Assembly (NCBI GenBank): GCA_903907305.1
Contig: CAIVNT010000209.1
Span: forward strand, 1-7,999
Length of the DNA: 7,999 bases
DNA from: an uncultured Ignavibacteriota bacterium
GTDB taxonomy: Bacteria > Bacteroidota > Ignavibacteria > UBA10030 > UBA8401
Direction of reading: 5' to 3'
Part shown: positions 1 to 4,877 of the stretch, piece by piece
Position numbering within the stretch: the first letter of the stretch is position 1
Layout of the letters: every line of letters starts with the position of its first letter
Position numbers and translations under genes: made by a program
Notes under the pieces: model-generated
The model's database searches: none
Told to the model about the DNA's origin: nothing
Seen by the model: only the letters and a program-made list of their open reading frames with translations

Positions 1-100
1 GTACAGTTTGCAGCGATCGTTCTTTAAAACGCAAATATAAAACGTTTTCAGTGAATCACATTAATTCAACAACACTGTGAGTTAGTATATGATCAATATT

Positions 101-123
101 CTCAGATATGAACAATATCTCAG
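101..123. other. Small imperfect hairpin after the integrase gene
   Basis: CTCAGATAT (101-109) and ATATCTCAG (115-123) form a 9-bp stem with one mismatch around a 5-base loop. It begins six bases downstream of the integrase stop codon. No T-run follows on the minus strand, so it is not a typical intrinsic terminator; it could be a weak 3' stabiliser or chance in AT-rich DNA. The rest of 1-128 is AT-rich, and I see no gene and no 3' half of a tRNA in it. Confidence 0.3.
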
Positions 124-128
124 GACAT

Positions 129-1145
129 TTAACACATTATAATTTTATCAACTAGCGAGTGCATTTCATCGTTTTGTAGGTGTGCATATATCTGGGTAAC
201 TCGTGGAGTGGTGTGTCCTAACAGTTTCTGCACCTGATACAGTGAAACCCCGTTTTTCACGAGAAGACTTGCGAAAGTGTGTCGGAGGCTATGGAAGTGT
301 AATTTACTGCCTTGTTTGTGCTTTCTGATCTCTTCTCTGAATCGGCGACTGACATAATTCCCTTTTACTGAGCCTCCTTTTTGGCCTTTGAACACAGTTC
401 CTTTGTCTGCTTTAATCTCTAACAGAACACTTAATGCTGTATCATTCAGTGGAACTGTTCTTATTCCCCCACCTTTTACCTGAAAGTCACTATTGGAATG
501 CACTAAGATTGTTCTTTGTTCTAAATTGACATCATTCCAATCCAAGTGAACAACTTCCCCTAACCGTAATCCAGTCATTGCTGTAAAAACAACTATGTTT
601 TTTAGCCACCGCTCCTGTATTGATTCGCTAAGGATGGAGAGATTTTGAGGTGTGAGATATTCAGGAATCTTTGGGATTACTTTTAACGGACTCAATTTCA
701 GACAAGGATTCTTATGTATAATCTCCCATTTCATTAGTGCATTAAAAAAAGCCTTAATACAACGAAGTTCCGTATTGATAGATACGGCAGTCACTTCTTT
801 CGAACGCTTTACCTTGTATTGTTCTAATTGTAATGTGGTCACTGACTCAGCGGGTATATCACCGATAAATTCAATGAATCGTTTCGTAAAGTCCGTGTAG
901 ATGCGGTAAGTTTTAGGTGAGAAGTTTGTTTCGACGTATGCTAGGTATTGTTCGCGGCATAACTTGATCGATAAAGCGGTTTGAATGACCTGTTGTTGCT
1001 CCCAACATTCTGCTGTAGGCTTCTGCCACATCAGTTTCGCTGCTTCATTTTTGTTTTTAGTCTTCGAGGATTTCCAGATTCTTTTTCCATTAACCGTATA
1101 GACAACGAAAAAGATACCTGATCGATCTTTGACGAGTGTCGGCAT
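129..1145 (-). CDS. Tyrosine recombinase / site-specific integrase
   Basis: This protein of about 338 residues should catalyse strand exchange between the att sites of an integrated element and the chromosome. After a short N-terminal segment (about 1-50) that may bind arm sites, a SAM-like core-binding domain spans about 55-150 and the catalytic domain about 160-335. All catalytic residues are visible: Arg194 in TGLRLGE, Lys224 in the QVKGG beta-hairpin, His285 and Arg288 in HSLRH, His311 in LLGHTT and the nucleophile Tyr320 in IYAH. I chose the ATG at 1145 because GGAG lies six bases upstream; an in-frame ATG at 1157 would add four residues but has no Shine-Dalgarno. The gene starts about 120 bases from a tRNA-Val gene cut in its anticodon arm, which marks it as the integrase of an island, prophage or conjugative element. 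It looks more AT-rich than the polysaccharide genes. The family is certain; the type of element is unknown. Confidence 0.95.
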   Translation of the reverse strand: MPTLVKDRSGIFFVVYTVNGKRIWKSSKTKNKNEAAKLMWQKPTAECWEQQQVIQTALSIKLCREQYLAYVETNFSPKTYRIYTDFTKRFIEFIGDIPAESVTTLQLEQYKVKRSKEVTAVSINTELRCIKAFFNALMKWEIIHKNPCLKLSPLKVIPKIPEYLTPQNLSILSESIQERWLKNIVVFTAMTGLRLGEVVHLDWNDVNLEQRTILVHSNSDFQVKGGGIRTVPLNDTALSVLLEIKADKGTVFKGQKGGSVKGNYVSRRFREEIRKHKQGSKLHFHSLRHTFASLLVKNGVSLYQVQKLLGHTTPRVTQIYAHLQNDEMHSLVDKIIMC

Positions 1146-1180
1146 TGCATTCTCCATTTCTGGAGATTACAGAGAAGAAA

Positions 1181-1204
1181 AAAAGATAGGTGAAAAGATA
1201 GGTG
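1181..1204. repeat. Perfect 12-bp tandem repeat, possible integrase arm sites
   Basis: AAAAGATAGGTG occurs twice head to tail (1181-1192 and 1193-1204), followed by a partial GGTGAGATGA-like continuation. It lies between the integrase start and the broken tRNA. Directly repeated short motifs at this place are typical of arm-type integrase sites or excisionase sites; that role is inferred from position only. The repeat lies in the probable 5' leader of the integrase mRNA, so it could also act in autoregulation. Confidence 0.6.
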
Positions 1205-1211
1205 AGATGAA

Positions 1212-1236
1212 TCGATGTATCGAATTTGAAGAATTT
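1212..1236. repeat. Short palindrome plus GAATTT direct repeat
   Basis: TCGAT-GT-ATCGA (1212-1223) is a perfect inverted repeat. It runs into GAATTT-GAA-GAATTT (1222-1236), a direct repeat separated by three bases. Both lie between the tandem repeat and the tRNA junction. They could be operators or further recombinase/accessory-protein sites; short AT-rich repeats also arise by chance, so the functional reading is weak. Confidence 0.35.
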
Positions 1237-1247
1237 CGGGAAGTTTT

Positions 1248-1271
1248 CTTACGTTTTCTGTTTCTTGTAAG
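1248..1271. other. Candidate attachment-site core at the tRNA junction
   Basis: On the minus strand tRNA homology ends after CTTACAAG, at position 1264. CTTAC (1248-1252) and GTAAG (1267-1271) form an inverted repeat across this boundary with 14 bases between the arms, the kind of arrangement a tyrosine recombinase core site has. The right arm overlaps the anticodon loop, a common crossover point for tRNA-targeting integrases. The exact crossover cannot be fixed without the other end of the element or an empty site. Confidence 0.5.
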
Positions 1272-1304
1272 GCAGGCGCTCTGAACCAGCTGAGCTAAAC
1301 ACCC
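1264..1304 (-). pseudogene. Truncated tRNA-Val(UAC), 5' half only
   Basis: Read on the minus strand, the 41 bases begin GGGTGTTTAGCTCAGCTGG and contain a 7-nt acceptor strand, a complete D arm (GCTC/GAGC stem with the AGCTGGTTCA loop), the 5' strand of the anticodon stem (CCTGC) and the loop CTTACAA, whose anticodon TAC reads valine codons. After the first base of the 3' anticodon strand the sequence stops matching a tRNA: no CAGG, T arm or 3' acceptor strand follows, and none is found in 1-1263. The gene therefore cannot give a functional tRNA here. A good promoter lies 17 bases upstream. Since UAC-reading tRNA-Val is normally needed, an intact copy should exist elsewhere, most simply at the far end of the element. 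Confidence 0.88.
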
Positions 1305-1321
1305 GATGAAAAACGCTCACC

Positions 1322-1349
1322 AATATAAAAAATAAATCACCCTCGTCAA
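1322..1349 (-). promoter_or_regulatory. Sigma-70-like promoter of the tRNA-Val gene
   Basis: On the minus strand TTGACG (1349-1344) and TATATT (1327-1322) are separated by 16 bases and end 17 bases before the first tRNA base. This spacing gives a start point around 1315 and a 5' leader of about ten bases, normal for a tRNA. The boxes are close to consensus. Because the tRNA is cut short, transcripts from here should run on into the integrase gene. Confidence 0.65.
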
Positions 1350-1383
1350 AGGAGAAAGTTCTCTGCTGAACGAAAATGCGTCG

Positions 1384-2244
1384 TTATTGCTGAGGATATT
1401 CAAGAAGGAAGCGGTCAACGGCATCTCGCCAGTCCGGAATCGCAGTTCCAATCTCTTCTTGAAGCTGAAGATTGGTCATAGCAGAAAAGAGAGGCCGTTG
1501 AGCTGCACTTGGGAACATGCTCATCGGCACAGGAATGATGGTAGATCGGAGTGAAAGTTTTTTTGCGACATAACGTCCCCACTCATAGCGCGATGCGTAG
1601 TCTGAATTTGTCAGATGATACAATCCGGACAATCCCTTATCAATCGAGCGCAGAGTGATATCCACAAGATCGATCGTGCTCGTAGGAACGGAGACTTCAT
1701 CAGCGGTCAATTTCAGTACGGGATTTTTTTGTGACCATTGAAGCATTTTATGGATAAAGTTCTGCGGACCGTTGCCAAAGACCCAGCTCGTCCTGAAAAG
1801 AAGAAAGTTTCCACCGCTTGTGATCACCGCTTCTTCACCCGCACACTTTGACTTTCCATAGACATTCAGAGGATTAGGCGTGTCATGCTCCGTGTAAAGA
1901 TTTCCTTTTGCGCCGTCAAACACATAATCTGAGCTGTAATGGATCAAAAAAATATTCTTGTCCCTGCAGAGCGTCGCGATATTCTTTACGGCAGCAGCAT
2001 TGATGAGAGCTGCGATTTCCGGTTGCTGCTCCGCAAGATCTACTGCGTTATATGCCGCGCAATTGATGATCACCGCCGGCTTTACCGAATCGATAAACGT
2101 AGAAAGTGTATCAATGGAAGTGATATCACAATCTTTTTCATCCGGAGCAATGACGGTCTCGCCGCGTTTATTAAGATCTTTTGCGAATTGTTTTCCGAGT
2201 TGGCCGTTGGCGCCGAGGATGAGGTATGTTTGAGCGGACTTCAG
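1384..2244 (-). CDS. rfbD: dTDP-4-dehydrorhamnose reductase (RmlD/RfbD)
   Basis: This cytosolic short-chain dehydrogenase performs the last step of dTDP-L-rhamnose synthesis, reducing dTDP-4-dehydro-L-rhamnose with NAD(P)H. Numbered from a proposed CTG start at 2244 it has 286 residues, close to the usual 285-300. The glycine motif LILGANGQLG covers residues 8-17, the substrate-side motif HYSSDYVFDG contains Ser105, and the catalytic YxxxK is Tyr129-Lys133. These lie one residue from Thr104, Tyr128 and Lys132 of the Salmonella enzyme, which supports this N-terminus. The frame is open from 2307 but has no ATG, GTG or TTG before a GTG at 2073, and starting there would remove the whole nucleotide-binding loop. 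So translation starts at CTG (or a rare ATT at 2298), or the start codon has been lost or misread. It lies about 80 bases downstream of the sugar transferase and probably shares its transcript; rmlA, rmlB and rmlC must be elsewhere. Confidence 0.9.
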   Translation of the reverse strand: MKSAQTYLILGANGQLGKQFAKDLNKRGETVIAPDEKDCDITSIDTLSTFIDSVKPAVIINCAAYNAVDLAEQQPEIAALINAAAVKNIATLCRDKNIFLIHYSSDYVFDGAKGNLYTEHDTPNPLNVYGKSKCAGEEAVITSGGNFLLFRTSWVFGNGPQNFIHKMLQWSQKNPVLKLTADEVSVPTSTIDLVDITLRSIDKGLSGLYHLTNSDYASRYEWGRYVAKKLSLRSTIIPVPMSMFPSAAQRPLFSAMTNLQLQEEIGTAIPDWRDAVDRFLLEYPQQ

Positions 2245-2290
2245 GGTTAGTTCTCTATGTTTTAGAATCGTCGTTGATATTGCCGTTACA

Positions 2291-2318
2291 TTATCAATTA
2301 TCCATTTTCAATTGTCAA
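2291..2318. repeat. Four-unit heptad repeat between sugar transferase and rmlD
   Basis: The plus strand reads as consecutive 7-mers TTATCAA, TTATCCA, TTTTCAA and TTGTCAA, consensus TTNTCAA, directly after the stop of the sugar transferase gene. A fifth unit at 2319 is degenerate. The array includes CAATTG palindromes. Similar AT-rich heptamer arrays are known between genes in cyanobacteria and appear in Bacteroidota-like genomes; their role is unclear. Here the array also overlaps the upstream leader of rmlD. Confidence 0.7.
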
Positions 2319-2324
2319 TTGCTT

Positions 2325-3743
2325 TTAATATGCGCCTCTGCCGAAGAATACCACCGGAATCGTTTCGAACAGGATCTCCAGATCGAATAACAACGATTGG
2401 TTTTCCACGTAATAGAGATCAAGAAGGATCATATCCTTAAATTTGATCTCACTTCTTCCCGAGATCTGCCACAAGCCCGTCATTCCCGGCTTCACCGAAC
2501 CGCGCTCTTTAATTGCATCCCAGAAATCGTCACTCTCATTCACTTTCTCAAAATCCTTCAGCGGCAGCGGACGGGGACCAACAAGGCTCATATCCCCTTT
2601 CAGCACGTTGAACAACTGCGGAAGTTCGTCCACACTTATTTTACGTATGAATTTCCCAACCCGTGTCACACGCGGATCATTTTTCATCTTGAACAATGCG
2701 CCGTCAGATTCATTCTTATCCATCAATTCCTGTTTGATCTGCTCGGCATTCGTCACCATACTGCGGAACTTGATGAAATCGAATTCTTCACCGCCGCGGA
2801 TCGAGCCACGCCTTTGAAGGAAGAAGATCGGCCGACCGCTTTCAATATAGATCGCCACAATGGTCAAGACAAAGATCGGTGCCAACACGAGAATGATGAT
2901 GGAGGAGGCAACAATATCGAAGAACCTCTTAATAAAATATTTCAGGATTCTCACACGGGAGCGCATAGGTGTAGAGATCGTAATACCGGCGATATCATAG
3001 ATACGGGAGATCTTCAGCAGGTCTTCAGCATGAGGAGATATAATCTTGAGCTTCACATTCCTCTTTAAACTGAGTTCTTTCAGATACGAGTATCCGTTCA
3101 GTGTGAATTCTGTAGAAGGAAGAAAGATACGATCGATATGATTCGGTCCGATAATGCTGTGGATCTCATTATGGGTAAACTGTGGCAGAACCGTTTGCTC
3201 AAGCACCTTCTCTTTTACGATGAAGCCCTGTGTTTTATACCCCATCTCGGGAAATGACGAAAATCGGTAGTACAGCTTCTCCGCTTCTTTGTCGATTCCG
3301 ACGATCAACGAATTGTGAACACCGTACCCCAGGCTTTGAAAATACAAATTGATCCGTTTCAACGCGATCCTGCCGATCAGCAATAATACCGGTAGTGCAA
3401 CAACGAATGTGATAACGGACTTCTTCCCCACAAATGCCTGAGCAAAGCTGTTCAGTGCGAGTGCGATCAGCACGCTGATAACGAATGCCCGTGCCGTGAT
3501 AAGATTTTGAAGTCGAAGACTTAAATGAAATGAACCGCGGTAGAGTCCGAGCATGGATGCGATCAAAAGATAGATCGCGGAAAATACGGAAAAACCGATG
3601 AGCAGATTCTCGTCAGGTGTAATATATTGGATCGTTTCACTCCATTTGAGTGAAAAGATGACAAACCCTCCCGCCCATATCCCAAGAATATCGATGCATT
3701 GAGAGATCACAACAAAAACTATTTTCCAATTACGTTTTATCAT
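2325..3743 (-). CDS. Polyprenyl-phosphate sugar-1-phosphate transferase (WbaP/WcaJ type)
   Basis: This 472-residue inner-membrane enzyme should start repeat-unit assembly by moving a hexose-1-phosphate from a UDP-sugar to undecaprenyl phosphate. Hydrophobic segments at about 8-30, 45-68, 83-103 and 108-126 form the usual N-terminal membrane bundle. A Rossmann-like central domain follows (about 140-250, NSLIVGI at 144-150). The C-terminal bacterial sugar transferase domain starts with a membrane-associated helix (275-300) and carries FDFIKFRSM (321-329), VDELPQLFNVLKGDMSLVGP (371-390) and KPGMTGLWQISGRSE (418-432). Asp372-Glu373 matches the catalytic Asp-Glu dyad of phosphoglycosyl transferases. 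An in-frame stop lies a few codons upstream of the first ATG, so the start is secure, although no Shine-Dalgarno is present. The sugar (glucose, galactose or another) cannot be told from sequence. Its start lies seven bases from a large inverted repeat. Confidence 0.94.
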   Translation of the reverse strand: MIKRNWKIVFVVISQCIDILGIWAGGFVIFSLKWSETIQYITPDENLLIGFSVFSAIYLLIASMLGLYRGSFHLSLRLQNLITARAFVISVLIALALNSFAQAFVGKKSVITFVVALPVLLLIGRIALKRINLYFQSLGYGVHNSLIVGIDKEAEKLYYRFSSFPEMGYKTQGFIVKEKVLEQTVLPQFTHNEIHSIIGPNHIDRIFLPSTEFTLNGYSYLKELSLKRNVKLKIISPHAEDLLKISRIYDIAGITISTPMRSRVRILKYFIKRFFDIVASSIIILVLAPIFVLTIVAIYIESGRPIFFLQRRGSIRGGEEFDFIKFRSMVTNAEQIKQELMDKNESDGALFKMKNDPRVTRVGKFIRKISVDELPQLFNVLKGDMSLVGPRPLPLKDFEKVNESDDFWDAIKERGSVKPGMTGLWQISGRSEIKFKDMILLDLYYVENQSLLFDLEILFETIPVVFFGRGAY

Positions 3744-4058
3744 ATTCAGTTCTTTAAATACCGTTCAATGTAATAAACTTTCTATAAAGAAGTAGTATTT
3801 TTTATCGAACGGTATAAAGAACGAAAGAGCAGAATTATCGGAAAAGTCATTGAAAGGAGCGACCGGCCCTCTTTCGGTAAGGCGGGGACGTCAAAGTTCC
3901 GCTTTTTTGAATTCCGCACCCAGAGGAACCCGAAAAACGGTGCAATCTTTTTCATATGATCAAAAATCAAGATTCGTTATACAAAAAACGCTTTGAAATG
4001 ACGCTCTTATCAAATATTTCAGGAATCGAGTGATGATAAAAATTTCTTCCCCGGCAGG
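3744..4058. other. 315-base intergenic region without a convincing gene
   Basis: This gap separates the glycosyltransferase operon from the sugar transferase gene. It holds a large inverted repeat near the sugar transferase end (3750-3821). A minus-strand frame of 62 codons (3970-3782, TTG start, or ATG at 3955) overlaps that repeat, has no ribosome site and resembles no family I know, so I do not call it a gene. After the stop of the 4059-4868 gene, its own frame stays open for another 32 codons (4058-3963) with a hydrophobic stretch. GAATTCCGCACCC and AGGAACCC near 3910 and GTCATTGAAAGGAGCGACC near 3845 look like pieces of dispersed intergenic repeats, but this is only a resemblance. I find no strong terminator or promoter. 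Confidence 0.5.
3750..3821. repeat. Large inverted repeat before the sugar transferase start
   Basis: TTCTTTAAATACCGTTC (3750-3766) pairs with GAACGGTATAAAGAA (3807-3821): 15 matched positions interrupted by a two-base bulge, around a 40-base AT-rich loop. The near arm ends seven bases before the ATG at 3743. In the mRNA the stem would fold over the translation initiation region, so it could limit translation or stabilise the 5' end. It could also mark the termini of a small degraded mobile sequence. No T-run follows the stem. Confidence 0.65.
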
Positions 4059-4868
4059 TTACAACCCTAGATAATTATATCGGAACTTATATTTTAGGAC
4101 GAAACGAATCATACTGTTGAAGTGATACCACGATCTTTTGCCGAAGAATGTATGATCGCTTTCAGCCAGATGATGGTGCATCACCTGACAGCGTGTCGTA
4201 TAAATCACATCCAGCCCATGCAGACCTATCTGGTAGCAAAGATCGATATCCTCAACATATAAAAAGAACCGCTCGTCGAACAGACCGATCGCATCGAACA
4301 CGGTTCTCGGAATTAGCATACACGCACCGAGCACCCAGTCCACTTTCCCTTCAGGATGTGCTCCTCCTTCCAGCATCAAGTGTTTTTCGTTCGCCTTTGA
4401 ATGTTCGAAGAATCCTCGTAACGGCGTCCGCCGGGCAATGAATGAACCAATGGTCGGGAACCTGCGGCAGGAAGGCTGTACACTTCCGTCGGGATAGATC
4501 AGCTGCGGCGCAAGAAGTCCAAGATTCTTCGTTGATCGGGCAATGTTGATAAGGTCCTTCATCGATGATGCGGAAAAACTTGTATCCGGGTTCAGGATAA
4601 AAAGGTACTCGCCGCGAGCGGCTCGGATCGCTTTGTTGTTATTCGCAGAAAAGCCCGCGCGAACTTCATTATGGATCACAGAGATCTTTCCCCCGAAGTT
4701 CTTCAGCAGTGCCTTTGAACCATCGGTCGAACAATTATCAACAACAATGATCTCGCCCCTCACCTGCTCCAATGAAGCCACACAGCTGTTGAGACATTGC
4801 TCGATGAACTCTCCGTGATTATGATTGACAACGATGATGCTGATATCGATTGACATAATATGTTCCAT
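4059..4868 (-). CDS. Family 2 glycosyltransferase, rhamnosyltransferase-like (WbbL type)
   Basis: This 269-residue cytoplasmic GT-A enzyme probably adds a sugar, plausibly rhamnose, to a lipid-linked acceptor at the membrane. It opens with the family start DISIIVVNHNHGEFI (8-22), has VVDNCSTDGS (42-51) for nucleotide binding, the DXD-like ILNPDTSF (91-98) for the metal and donor, VDWVLGACMLIPR (176-188) and the WbbL-type block GLFDERFFLYVEDIDLCYQ (195-213) with the catalytic-site Glu206-Asp207. A His triplet lies at 231-233. ATG codons at 4868 and 4856 are both possible; the shorter start gives the more usual MSIDISIIVVN beginning. The gene follows the GMC oxidoreductase by nine bases, so they are very likely cotranscribed. 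Family members usually have a longer C-terminal hydrophobic tail; here the protein stops soon after RFVLKYKF. Donor specificity is inferred from family resemblance and the nearby rmlD. Confidence 0.92.
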   Translation of the reverse strand: MEHIMSIDISIIVVNHNHGEFIEQCLNSCVASLEQVRGEIIVVDNCSTDGSKALLKNFGGKISVIHNEVRAGFSANNNKAIRAARGEYLFILNPDTSFSASSMKDLINIARSTKNLGLLAPQLIYPDGSVQPSCRRFPTIGSFIARRTPLRGFFEHSKANEKHLMLEGGAHPEGKVDWVLGACMLIPRTVFDAIGLFDERFFLYVEDIDLCYQIGLHGLDVIYTTRCQVMHHHLAESDHTFFGKRSWYHFNSMIRFVLKYKFRYNYLGL

Positions 4869-4877
4869 TGGTGATGA

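Noticed and set aside
1158..1304. Group I intron in the tRNA-Val anticodon arm
   Set aside because: Introns do occur at this position in some bacterial tRNAs, but no 3' half is found downstream and the space is filled by an integrase gene, so an integration junction is the better explanation.
1305..1383. Intrinsic terminator after rmlD
   Set aside because: Only short stems such as AACGA/TCGTT are present, without a T-run in the right place; the region is better explained as the tRNA promoter.
1939..2250. Plus-strand open frames opposite rmlD, the sugar transferase, GMC and glycosyltransferase genes
   Set aside because: They are antisense shadows of well-supported genes, rich in His, Arg and Ser, without domains or ribosome sites.
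2291..2325. CRISPR-like or minisatellite array
   Set aside because: The units are seven bases with no spacers and only four clear copies; this is a simple heptad array.
3782..3970. 62-codon minus-strand frame with a hydrophobic C-terminal patch
   Set aside because: It starts with TTG or an unsupported ATG, has no ribosome site, overlaps the large inverted repeat and shows no family motif. It could be decayed coding sequence, but it is not called as a gene.
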